10,318 bases of DNA from NCBI GenBank assembly GCA_903910245.1, contig CAIVYX010000202.1, positions 1 through 10,318 of the forward strand, read 5' to 3'. This DNA comes from an uncultured Opitutia bacterium. GTDB lineage: Bacteria; Verrucomicrobiota; Verrucomicrobiia; Opitutales; UBA953. Both the position numbers and the translations under genes were made by a program. The notes beneath the pieces are model-generated. The model saw only the letters and a list, made by a program, of their open reading frames with translations, was not told where the DNA came from and searched no databases. Each line of letters begins with the position of its first letter. Within the stretch, counting starts at the first letter, position 1. This document shows, in pieces, positions 1 to 6,774 of this stretch.

Positions 1-258
1 ACGGTCCCTGTTCGTCTTGCACCGGATTGGGTTTACCTTGCCTCGTCGGTTACCCTTCGAGCGGTGGGCTCTTACCCCACCTTTTCACCCTTACCTCTTT
101 CCTTGCGGAGGAGGCGGTATCTTCTCTGTGGCACTTTCCGTCACGCCTTGCGACGTGCCCCGACTTGCGGCGGGAATCCTGCCCTGTGGTGTCCGGACTT
201 TCCTCACGGATTACTCCGCGCGAACGCACATGTATGACTGTCCGGATAGGTTAGCGTC
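1..258 (-). ncRNA. rnpB: RNase P RNA (bacterial type A), 3' end outside window
   Basis: This is the catalytic RNA of RNase P, which removes 5' leaders from pre-tRNAs. On the minus strand the universally conserved core is visible in order: ACAGTC of P2 (241-236), GAGGAAAGTCCGGAC of the P4 region (205-191), the ACAGAG...ACCGCC block (about 129-113), the GGTAAGGGTGAAA...GGTAAGAG block (95-63), and GGTAAACCC (37-29), the L15 loop whose GGU pairs with the tRNA CCA end. This order and spacing match type A RNAs such as that of E. coli. P3 looks short, with a small UUCG-capped hairpin. The conserved 3' part (the second P2/P4 strands and the P1 partner) lies beyond position 1. The 5' end is an estimate, set by the E. 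coli distance from P1 to ACAGTC, and could be off by about 5-8 nt. No convincing promoter was recognised upstream. Open reading frames on the plus strand here are not genes. Confidence 0.96.
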
Positions 259-326
259 TGCCGGGGCCGCAGGGAAGGGCAAAAGCCGAGACTTAGGCCT
301 TGGAAAGGTTTTCGGGCTGCTTTGAT

Positions 327-338
327 TAGGCGTACCCC
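327..338 (+). promoter_or_regulatory. TAGG box 12 nt before the esterase start
   Basis: TAGG occupies -12 to -9 relative to the ATG at 339. The same tetramer sits at the same distance before two other genes in this window. It could be the 5' half of a -10 element that gives a leaderless mRNA, or a weak Shine-Dalgarno (AGG, 8-nt spacer). No good -35 hexamer is seen 16-18 nt upstream, so the promoter reading is weaker here than for the other two. No AGGAGG-type ribosome binding site is present. Confidence 0.35.
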
Positions 339-965
339 ATGCGAATCCTCCTCCTCGCCTTATTTTCCCTTATGACTGCCCGCGCCGCCGAACCCATCAA
401 AGTCGCCTGCGTTGGCGATAGTATCACCCAGGGTGCCGGTGCGAAGTCGGGTCAGTCCTATCCGTCCCAGTTGCAGGCCATGCTCGGCGATAAGTACAAG
501 GTCGGCAACTTCGGCGTCAGCGGACGCACGCTCCTGAAGAAGGGCGATTTTCCTTACTGGAAAGAAAAGAAGTATCAGGAAGCCCTCGCGATGGAGCCGG
601 CGATCGTGGTCATCATGCTCGGTACGAACGATACCAAGCCGCAGAACTGGAAGTTCGAAGCCGAGTTCGACGCCGACTACCGTGAGCTCGTGAAGTCTTT
701 CCAATCTCTGAAGTCGAAACCGAAGGTCTTCGTCTGCCGTCCGGTGCCGGTCCCTGGTAAGGGCAATTATGGTATCAACGAGGAGAATATCCAGAAGGAG
801 ATCCCGCGGGTCGACGCGCTGGCAAAGGAACTCGGCTGCGGCGTGATCGACATGCATGCCGCGCTCGTGAAGACCCCTGAGATGTTGCCGGATCGCGTGC
901 ACCCGAATACCGCTGGTGCCGGTGAGATGGCCAAGGCCGCGGCGAAAGCCATCGCGGGCAAGTAA
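339..965 (+). CDS. Secreted SGNH/GDSL-type hydrolase (carbohydrate/acyl esterase-like)
   Basis: A 208-residue predicted esterase of the SGNH hydrolase superfamily. Residues 1-17 form a short signal peptide (MRILLLALFSLMTARAA), so the enzyme should be exported. Block I is GDSIT at 26-30 with nucleophile Ser28; the block II glycine is in NFGVSG (57-62); block III is GTND at 95-98 with Asn97 in the oxyanion hole; block V is DRVHP with Asp185 and His188. The full catalytic set is therefore present, and the length is normal for a single-domain member. The region around NFGVSGRTLLKKGDFPYW resembles the sialate O-acetylesterase/acetylxylan-esterase-like SGNH proteins frequent in Verrucomicrobiota and Planctomycetota, so an acyl group on a polysaccharide is a likely substrate, but the sequence does not fix it. 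The gene starts about 80 nt from the divergent rnpB 5' end and stops 3 nt before the convergent helicase stop. The antisense ORF across it is a shadow. Confidence 0.92.
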   Translation: MRILLLALFSLMTARAAEPIKVACVGDSITQGAGAKSGQSYPSQLQAMLGDKYKVGNFGVSGRTLLKKGDFPYWKEKKYQEALAMEPAIVVIMLGTNDTKPQNWKFEAEFDADYRELVKSFQSLKSKPKVFVCRPVPVPGKGNYGINEENIQKEIPRVDALAKELGCGVIDMHAALVKTPEMLPDRVHPNTAGAGEMAKAAAKAIAGK

Positions 966-968
966 ACC

Positions 969-3335
969 TTAGCGGCGCTCAGCCGCCTTGCCGATAATAC
1001 GCCCAAGCACTTCTTGGGCCGCCACGCGTAACTGTTGCCAGCGATCGGAAGGGTGGGAGGGACCGTGTGCGATGAGTTGCAGCGTGCTACGCCATTCCAG
1101 GACGGCCCGTTCGAGGTCACCTTGTCCTGGCCCGTGGCCATCGGCGCCGACCGGGGGAATCTTACCATGTAAAGCGAAGCCCTTGAGCGCTTCGGCACAG
1201 CCTTCCCCGAAGCCAGCGGGCAGGCCTTCGCGCAGGTAGCCTTCAGCCGTCAGCGATTTGTAGGCCAGTCGGCAGCAGGCACCGAGGCGGCTGGAGTTAC
1301 GTCCAGCCGAGGCCACGCGCTCGCCGGCCCTTAGCTCGGAGAGGTCCCAAGCAATCGCATGGGCGTCATACGCATGGTCCTCGAGGGCGGCGGCCACGGC
1401 GAGGCCTTCGCCATGCTGGAAGAGCGACGCGATGTGGCCGCGCTCGGTGGGGCGTCCAGCGGCGTCGATTAGTCCGAGCTTCTTCCAGAGTCGGCCGGCG
1501 CGGGCGGTGTGCAGCGTGCCGCCGCCGAGGACTTCACGCAGGTTGATATCCTGCTTCTCGACCTGTCGGCGCGGCGGGTTGATCAGAGGGTGGTTGTCTG
1601 CGTCAGGCCAGACGCGGACATCGGCGCGGGAGTAGTCGAGCTTCACTTGGACGCTGTCACGACCGAGGAAGATTCCGCCGTGAGCCAGCCCGCCTTGGGT
1701 TAGCTTAGGTAATAGTGGCAGGATTTCTTTTTCGAGGAGTTCAAGTTTCCAGGTGCGCGGTCTGACTTGTCCGCCCTCGAGTCGGCGCAGGGCTTTCAGC
1801 AACCATTCGGCCGGCGTGAGGTGCGAGGCGCCGGCTTCCTTGGGGAAGTGGGCGAGCGTGATCGTGCGTCCGTAGCGTAGGCCTTCGCTCGTCTCGAGCT
1901 TGCATGGCGTGCCATAGGGCAGGGCACGCAACGAGTCGGGCTTGGTGAGAGCGGGGTGCCAAGTGTCTTTGACGTAGATGAGCGCCTGCGAGAGCGGGAC
2001 CATATGCGTCGGGCGCTCGCGTTGCCAGGTGCCGTTTCTCCCGCAGATCTCGTCGATGTGGCGGGTGGCGCCCGCTGGCGCGACGGGTGTATCGGTCGGC
2101 AGCACTTCGTCTAATCTATCCAGGGCGAGGTCGATTGGTTCGCGCGTGAACAGCGCCATGGCCAGTTTGGCGGCGGCCGCTTTCGGGTCTTCCGCCCGGC
2201 GCATCAGCGAGAGGAAGGCCGGCCAGTCGAGGGCCTCGCTGCGTTTGAGTTGGAGAGGTTTGGCTTCCCCGAGGCGGGGGCTATCGCCGGTCCAGAGCGC
2301 GAAGCCACGGTCGTCGAGCCCCCGGCGCCCGGCGCGTCCGAACATCTGGAGGAGTTCGTCGGGGCGGATTTCGCGTTGGGCGTGTTCGGCGGCGTAGCGT
2401 CGATCGGTGACCAGCACCGAGCGGAGCGAGAAGTTGATACCCGAGGCCAGGCCGGTCGTCGCGACGACCACGCTCAGCTTGCCGGCCTTGGCCCAGGGCT
2501 CGATGAGTTCCGTGCGCTGGCCGTAGGTGAGGCCGCTGTGATGGAGGCCCACTCCTTGGCGGAGGAGGCGATTGAGGTCGTCGCCAGCCATGGCGCGCTG
2601 GCTTGGAGAGAGCTGGGGGCCGTTGCCGAGGGGGAGGCCGGCGGCGATATCGTGGGCAATCTGCTCGGCGGCCCGGCGGCGGGGCGCGAAGACCAGGATC
2701 GGGCCGAGGTCGGCGAGGACTGCCCGGATGACCGACCGGGCGATGTGGCCCTTGATGCCGTTCGGCTCGCGGGTCTCCAGGGCGTCCAGGGATACCTCCT
2801 CGAGCGGGATGGGGCGGGTATACTCCTCAATCAGGGTCACCTTGCGGCCGAGGCCCCGAAGCCATTCTGCGACCGCCTTGGGGTTGGAGACGCTCCCGCT
2901 GAGCAGCAGGAGTTGGGTGGAGGGTGGGGCAATGGCTAGGACGGTCTCGTAGGCCGCGCCCCGGCGGCGGTCGGCCAGCATCTGGTACTCGTCCACGACC
3001 AGCAGATCCGGGTGTCTGCCTTCGAGGAAACGGTGCCTTTGGGTTTCCAAGGTGGCGACGATGACGGGGGCACCGAGGTTGTCGCTGACGTCGCCAGTCG
3101 CGATGCCGACGTCCCAGCCCAAGGCCAGCCATTCGGCCCGCTTGTCGTTGGCCAGAGCGCGGGTCGGGACCGTGTAGACGGCTTGGCCGCGATGACCCCC
3201 TTTGATCAAAAGTTCGAAGACGTAGGTCTTGCCGGCGCCGGTGGGGGCCTGGATCACCACGTCCTCACCTTGGCGGAGAGCGCGGAGAGCGTCCTGCTGC
3301 CAGAGGTCGGGGAGGATGAGCCGTGAGTCCGACAT
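969..3335 (-). CDS. Ski2-like DExH-box helicase
   Basis: A 788-residue superfamily 2 helicase. RecA domain 1 holds a Q-motif-like LPDLWQQDAL (8-17), Walker A APTGAGKT (30-37), motif Ia TVPTRALAND (55-64), motif II DEYQ (115-118) and motif III SGS (146-148). RecA domain 2 holds motif IV LVFAPRRR (214-221), GLHHSGL (263-269), motif V VVATTGLASGIN (290-301) and motif VI QMFGRAGRRG (330-339). The combination of HHSGL, ASGIN and QMFGRAGRRG is characteristic of the Ski2/Mtr4/HelY/Hel308 group, which unwinds RNA or repair intermediates; which of these applies cannot be read from the motifs. Residues about 424-610 match no domain I recognise. GRPTERGHIASLF (from about 627) resembles the winged-helix/ratchet region of Ski2-like enzymes. 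The usual SAT/SGT of motif III is SGS. The ATG at 3335 is preceded by a weak GGGAAG with a 5-nt spacer and starts just before the Q motif. The gene is divergent from ppc and convergent with the esterase. Confidence 0.9.
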   Translation of the reverse strand: MSDSRLILPDLWQQDALRALRQGEDVVIQAPTGAGKTYVFELLIKGGHRGQAVYTVPTRALANDKRAEWLALGWDVGIATGDVSDNLGAPVIVATLETQRHRFLEGRHPDLLVVDEYQMLADRRRGAAYETVLAIAPPSTQLLLLSGSVSNPKAVAEWLRGLGRKVTLIEEYTRPIPLEEVSLDALETREPNGIKGHIARSVIRAVLADLGPILVFAPRRRAAEQIAHDIAAGLPLGNGPQLSPSQRAMAGDDLNRLLRQGVGLHHSGLTYGQRTELIEPWAKAGKLSVVVATTGLASGINFSLRSVLVTDRRYAAEHAQREIRPDELLQMFGRAGRRGLDDRGFALWTGDSPRLGEAKPLQLKRSEALDWPAFLSLMRRAEDPKAAAAKLAMALFTREPIDLALDRLDEVLPTDTPVAPAGATRHIDEICGRNGTWQRERPTHMVPLSQALIYVKDTWHPALTKPDSLRALPYGTPCKLETSEGLRYGRTITLAHFPKEAGASHLTPAEWLLKALRRLEGGQVRPRTWKLELLEKEILPLLPKLTQGGLAHGGIFLGRDSVQVKLDYSRADVRVWPDADNHPLINPPRRQVEKQDINLREVLGGGTLHTARAGRLWKKLGLIDAAGRPTERGHIASLFQHGEGLAVAAALEDHAYDAHAIAWDLSELRAGERVASAGRNSSRLGACCRLAYKSLTAEGYLREGLPAGFGEGCAEALKGFALHGKIPPVGADGHGPGQGDLERAVLEWRSTLQLIAHGPSHPSDRWQQLRVAAQEVLGRIIGKAAERR

Positions 3336-3369
3336 GGCGACTTCCCATCAAACGGCCGAGGCCGGTAGA

Positions 3370-3390
3370 CGCAAGCCGTGGGGGTTTGCG
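3370..3390 (+). repeat. Inverted repeat (8-bp arms, 5-nt loop) upstream of ppc
   Basis: CGCAAGCC (3370-3377) and GGTTTGCG (3383-3390) pair over 8 positions with one G-T wobble, around the loop GTGGG. It lies 41 nt before the ppc ATG and overlaps no gene. There is no T-run after it, so it is not an intrinsic terminator. It could be a protein-binding site or chance. Confidence 0.3.
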
Positions 3391-3417
3391 GTTGCGAGAT
3401 TTCCTGTGCCCGTGCTA

Positions 3418-3429
3418 CGACACTTGTCG
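3418..3429 (+). repeat. Inverted repeat abutting the ppc start codon
   Basis: CGACA-CT-TGTCG is a perfect inverted repeat with 5-bp arms and a 2-nt spacer, ending 1 nt before the ATG. In this position a bound protein would block transcription initiation or ribosome access. A 12-bp site is short enough to arise by chance. Confidence 0.3.
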
Positions 3430-3430
3430 C

Positions 3431-6178
3431 ATGGCCATTAGCACTGATCTCGCCCGCGGGCTTAAGAAAGTCGACCAAGACCTCGACTTCATGATGACGT
3501 GCTTCGTCGAGGTGCTTGAGCAGCTTGATCACAAGGACCTCGCCGGCACCTTGCCGTGGATGGGCAAGCGCAAGCTGCGCGGCGTGCAAATCTTTTCCTA
3601 CCGCGGCGTGCAGGCCTATTCGATCGCCTTCCAGCTCCTCAACATGGTGGAAGAAAATGCGTCCGCCCAGTCCAAGCGTCTCCGCGAAGATAAGCATGGC
3701 CTGGCCTCTGATCCTGGTTCGTGGGGTCGTGCGCTTCGCGCCCTCGCCGCCGCTGGCCTGACCGACAAGCAAATCGCCAAGCGCCTCAATCGTATGCGCA
3801 TTGAGCCCGTGCTCACTGCCCACCCGACCGAAGCTAAGCGCGCCACGGTCCTTGAGATCCATCGCGAGATCTACAAGCTACTTGTCCGTCGTGAAAACAA
3901 TATGTGGACCGTCGCCGAACAGCGCGCAATCCGCGAGGAAATCAAGGTCGCGCTCGAACGCCTCTGGCGCACGGGCGAGATCTACCACCAGAAGCCCGAC
4001 GTCGCGTCGGAACTCCGGAACATCAATTACTTCCTCTCGAAAGTCTTCCCGGACGCCGTGGTCAGCATGGACCTGCGCCTGCGCCAAGCCTGGGAAGAAG
4101 CCGGCTTCGACCCCGCCCGCGTCGAGCACCCAGATTCATTGCCCCAGATTGCCCTCGGCACCTGGGTCGGTGGCGACCGCGACGGCCACCCGCTGGTCAC
4201 GGCTGAGGTCACTGCCCGCGCCCTGAATCTCTTCCGCTCCACCGCTGTTGCGATTTGCAACGAACGCCTCGAGACCCTCGGGCAGCGTCTCTCCCTGGGC
4301 GACCATCTTCAGGAGCCCCCGGCGGTATTCTTGCGTCAAGTCGCCAAGCATGCCGCCGCCCATGGCGAAGCCGGTGCGGACGCGGTAAGTCGCAATATCG
4401 GTGAGACCTGGCGTCAGTACATCAACTTGACGCGTCTTCGCTTGCCGAACGCCGAAGGCGAGTTGGGTGCCGGTCAGCATCATACGCCCGAGGGCGTCAT
4501 CGCTGACCTGCTGTTCCTGCGCGAGACCTTGGTCGAAGTCGGCGCCGGTCGCATCGCCCGCGCGGAGCTCGATCCGCTCCTGCGCTTTCTGCGCACCTTT
4601 GGTTTCCACATGGCCGTCCTGGATGTCCGCCAGAACAGCGCCTTCCATGATAAGGCCATCGGCCAGCTCCTCGCCGCCACGGGTCAGGACGATACCCACT
4701 ACGCGCAGTGGGATGAATCGCGCCGCCTCGGCTTCCTCGACTCCGAACTGCGCTCGACCCGCCCGTTCATGCGTGAGCAGGCCAGCATCGGGACGGAGGC
4801 CGACGCCGTGGTCGCCTGCTATCGTACGCTCGTCACCCATATCGACCAGTATGGCTCCGCCGGCCTGGGGTCGCTGATCGTCAGCATGACCCGTTCGGTC
4901 TCCGACCTGCTCTCTGTCTATCTCCTTGCCCGTGAGGCCGGACTCACCGCCGGCGGCGCAGAAGACGCCTACTGTCTGCTCCCCGTCGTCCCGCTCTTCG
5001 AGACCATCGGCGACCTTGAGCGGAGTACCCGTATCATGGACTCGTTCCTGTCGCATCCGATGACCAAGCGCACGCTGCAGGCCCGCCGCGACGCCGGTAT
5101 CACCGACGGTCTCACCCAGCAGGTGATGATCGGTTACTCCGACTCCAATAAGGATGGCGGCATCCTCGCCTCGCTCTGGAATCTTTACCGCGCCCAGCAG
5201 AACCTCGCCGCCGTCGGCGAGAAGCACGGCGTGCGCATCGTCTTCTTCCACGGACGGGGCGGCACCATCTCCCGCGGCGCCGGTCCGACCCACCGCTTCA
5301 TCGACGCGCTCCCGCAGGGTTCGATCCAGGGTGAGATGCGCGTCACCGAGCAGGGCGAGAGTATCACGCAGAAGTACGCCAACCACATCACCGCGGTAAA
5401 CAACCTCGAGCTACTGACGGCTGGCGTGACCCAGAACACCTTCCTACACGATGTCGCTGTCCGCAGTGAGACCGCGCAATCGAAGGTCATGGACCGCCTC
5501 GCCGAGTTCTCCCGTGAGGCCTACCAGTCGCTCATCCAGACTCCGCGCTTCATTGAGTTCTTCCGCCAAGCCACCCCGATTGACGTCATCGAAGCCAGCC
5601 GTATCGGCTCGCGTCCGTCCCGTCGTACCGGCGCCGCCTCGCTTGAAGACTTGCGTGCGATTCCGTGGGTCTTCGCCTGGAGCCAGGCCCGCTTCTATCT
5701 CTCCGGCTGGTATGGTGTCGGCTCCGCGCTGGCCCGCCTTAAGGACGAAGACCCTAAGGGCTTCGAGGTCATCCGAAAGAACTACGACGGCTGGCCGCCT
5801 CTGCGCTATATGCTCAAGAACGCTTCCACCAGCGTCTTGGCCTCTAATCGTAGCATGATGAAGCTCTACGGTGCGCTCGTCACCGACAAGAAGCTCCGCG
5901 GCCTCTTCCTGAACCGCATCCTCGCTGAGCATAACCTGACTCGTAAGATGCTCGACGAACTTTCCGGCTCCAAGCTGAGCGAAGGCCGTCCGCGTCTCCG
6001 TAAGGTCATCGCCCTGCGCGAATCCGCGATTGACCTCCTGCACGAACAGCAGGTCGCGTTGCTCAAAGACTGGCGCAAGAAGGTGGCCGATGGCGACCGC
6101 AAGGAAGCCGATGCGCTGCTGCCGCAGATGCTTCTGTCACTGAACGCCATCGCCGCCGGCCTCCAGGCCACGGGTTGA
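3431..6178 (+). CDS. ppc: Phosphoenolpyruvate carboxylase
   Basis: Cytosolic enzyme that adds bicarbonate to phosphoenolpyruvate to give oxaloacetate, replenishing the TCA cycle. The 915-residue length is close to the E. coli enzyme (883). Catalytic motifs are intact: VLTAHPTE with His131 (E. coli His138), GGDRDGHP at 247-254, GYSDSNKDGG at 568-577, the mobile loop GRGGTISRG at 608-616 with Arg609 and Arg615 (E. coli Arg581 and Arg587), RIGSRP at 724-729, and LRAIPWVFAW. The protein ends IAAGLQATG, aligning with the family C-terminus IAAGMRNTG, so it is complete. By hand alignment two of the four E. coli aspartate-inhibitor ligands differ: Lys773 aligns with Ser805 and Asn881 with Ala913, while Arg832 aligns with Arg863 and Arg587 with Arg615. 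The ATG at 3431 is chosen because the in-frame extension back to 3323 overlaps the helicase start and does not look like PEPC. The gene ends at a strong terminator. Long antisense frames are shadows of its GC-rich codons. Confidence 0.98.
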   Translation: MAISTDLARGLKKVDQDLDFMMTCFVEVLEQLDHKDLAGTLPWMGKRKLRGVQIFSYRGVQAYSIAFQLLNMVEENASAQSKRLREDKHGLASDPGSWGRALRALAAAGLTDKQIAKRLNRMRIEPVLTAHPTEAKRATVLEIHREIYKLLVRRENNMWTVAEQRAIREEIKVALERLWRTGEIYHQKPDVASELRNINYFLSKVFPDAVVSMDLRLRQAWEEAGFDPARVEHPDSLPQIALGTWVGGDRDGHPLVTAEVTARALNLFRSTAVAICNERLETLGQRLSLGDHLQEPPAVFLRQVAKHAAAHGEAGADAVSRNIGETWRQYINLTRLRLPNAEGELGAGQHHTPEGVIADLLFLRETLVEVGAGRIARAELDPLLRFLRTFGFHMAVLDVRQNSAFHDKAIGQLLAATGQDDTHYAQWDESRRLGFLDSELRSTRPFMREQASIGTEADAVVACYRTLVTHIDQYGSAGLGSLIVSMTRSVSDLLSVYLLAREAGLTAGGAEDAYCLLPVVPLFETIGDLERSTRIMDSFLSHPMTKRTLQARRDAGITDGLTQQVMIGYSDSNKDGGILASLWNLYRAQQNLAAVGEKHGVRIVFFHGRGGTISRGAGPTHRFIDALPQGSIQGEMRVTEQGESITQKYANHITAVNNLELLTAGVTQNTFLHDVAVRSETAQSKVMDRLAEFSREAYQSLIQTPRFIEFFRQATPIDVIEASRIGSRPSRRTGAASLEDLRAIPWVFAWSQARFYLSGWYGVGSALARLKDEDPKGFEVIRKNYDGWPPLRYMLKNASTSVLASNRSMMKLYGALVTDKKLRGLFLNRILAEHNLTRKMLDELSGSKLSEGRPRLRKVIALRESAIDLLHEQQVALLKDWRKKVADGDRKEADALLPQMLLSLNAIAAGLQATG

Positions 6179-6197
6179 TTCGGTAATCGGTTAAAAC

Positions 6198-6231
6198 AGA
6201 AGGCCGGCTTCCGCGAGGAGGCCGGCCTTCT
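6198..6231 (+). terminator. Strong intrinsic terminator, probably bidirectional
   Basis: A 15-bp stem joins AGAAGGCCGGCTTCC (6198-6212) to GGAGGCCGGCCTTCT (6217-6231), with one G-T wobble, closed by a GCGA (GNRA) tetraloop. Rightward it is followed by a short T-rich TGTT and terminates ppc, whose stop is 20 nt upstream. Leftward the stem is followed by GTTTTAA, a better U-run, so it should also end transcripts of the minus-strand membrane-protein gene that stops at 6254. Confidence 0.9.
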
Positions 6232-6253
6232 TGTTATCCCGGGTTAGCAGACC

Positions 6254-6724
6254 TCAGATATGCTTCCAGAAATCCATTAGGAAGAGGGTGGCCAGCTGGG
6301 CGAGGAGGACGATGTTCCAGAAGACCAGCTGGAGGCCGAGGGAAGGGCCGAAGCCCATGCTCAGGACTTGGGCGGAGGCGCTGGTGACCAATAGGACGAC
6401 CGTGGCCGTGCAGAGGGAGATGACCAGGATCTCGATGGATTTGGGGATAAAGCCCGAAAGGCTAGTGTCGGCCATGCAGACGGCCGCGAAGGTCAGGGCG
6501 ACGGAGACGAGCCCTGTGAGGCCAATGCCGAAGATCGTGCCGTCCTTGCCGAAAAAGTGCGCGGCAGCGAGTCGTCCGAGCAGCGGGACGTAGACGACGA
6601 CCATCGCGAGGGCCACCCAGAAGCCCATCGAGCCGTATTCTTGGCCGAGGACTTTTTCAGCGTAGTTCTCCACCGTATTCTTGATGATGGCTTCTTTAAT
6701 CGGATTAGTGAAGGCGAGGAGCAC
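6254..6724 (-). CDS. Four-helix integral membrane protein, function unknown
   Basis: I do not recognise this 156-residue protein. It has an amphipathic N-terminal stretch (about 7-27), then four hydrophobic segments that should cross the inner membrane: about 35-55, 64-85, 97-117 and 129-149. There is no signal peptide, no conserved charged pair within the helices and no cysteine motif. The GTG at 6724 is the first possible start after an in-frame TAG four codons upstream; the next Met (residue 33) would remove the N-terminal region. A promoter-like pair lies directly upstream. The gene begins 50 nt after the phosphatase stop on the same strand, so it may also be co-transcribed with it, and it ends just before the bidirectional terminator. 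The start is less certain than the reading frame. Confidence 0.72.
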   Translation of the reverse strand: MLLAFTNPIKEAIIKNTVENYAEKVLGQEYGSMGFWVALAMVVVYVPLLGRLAAAHFFGKDGTIFGIGLTGLVSVALTFAAVCMADTSLSGFIPKSIEILVISLCTATVVLLVTSASAQVLSMGFGPSLGLQLVFWNIVLLAQLATLFLMDFWKHI

Positions 6725-6730
6725 CTCGGA

Positions 6731-6758
6731 AACCTAGCCTTATCAGGCCTCTTGTCCA
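6731..6758 (-). promoter_or_regulatory. Candidate promoter of the membrane-protein gene, possibly leaderless
   Basis: On the minus strand TGGACA (6758-6753; five of six match TTGACA) is followed after 16 nt by TAGGTT (6736-6731; three of six match TATAAT). A start site at the usual distance would coincide with the GTG at 6724. Alternatively the AGG with an 8-nt spacer may be a weak ribosome binding site. Confidence 0.4.
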
Positions 6759-6774
6759 CGCCTAAGGCGCGGCC

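Larger units (their letters stand above)
3336..3430. promoter_or_regulatory. Divergent intergenic region between helicase and ppc
   Basis: These 95 bp must carry the promoters of both the helicase (leftward) and ppc (rightward). On the plus strand TTGCGA (3392-3397) and TACGAC (3416-3421), separated by 18 bp, form a weak -35/-10 candidate that would start transcription within a few nt of the ppc ATG. No Shine-Dalgarno precedes the ppc ATG at 3431. On the minus strand no clear pair was seen. Two inverted repeats in the region are listed separately. Confidence 0.4.

Noticed and set aside
17..325. Two overlapping plus-strand ORFs of 102 and 75 codons
   Set aside because: They lie over the conserved RNase P RNA core on the opposite strand and have no recognisable protein features.
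259..338. rnpB promoter on the minus strand
   Set aside because: TAAGTC (295-290) and TAATCA look like -10 boxes, but neither has a usable -35 at 16-18 nt, so I could not support a call.
2250..2939. 229-codon plus-strand ORF across the helicase
   Set aside because: It is antisense to conserved helicase motifs; a shadow of GC-rich codons.
3323..3430. A 36-residue N-terminal extension of PEP carboxylase
   Set aside because: It overlaps the helicase start and the divergent promoter region, and its Arg/Pro-rich sequence does not resemble PEPC N-termini; MAISTDLARG at 3431 does.
4136..5386. 416-codon antisense ORF across ppc (and a 199-codon one at 5444-6043)
   Set aside because: Both are shadows of a full-length, motif-complete PEPC gene in high-GC DNA; the translations look low-complexity and match no family I know.
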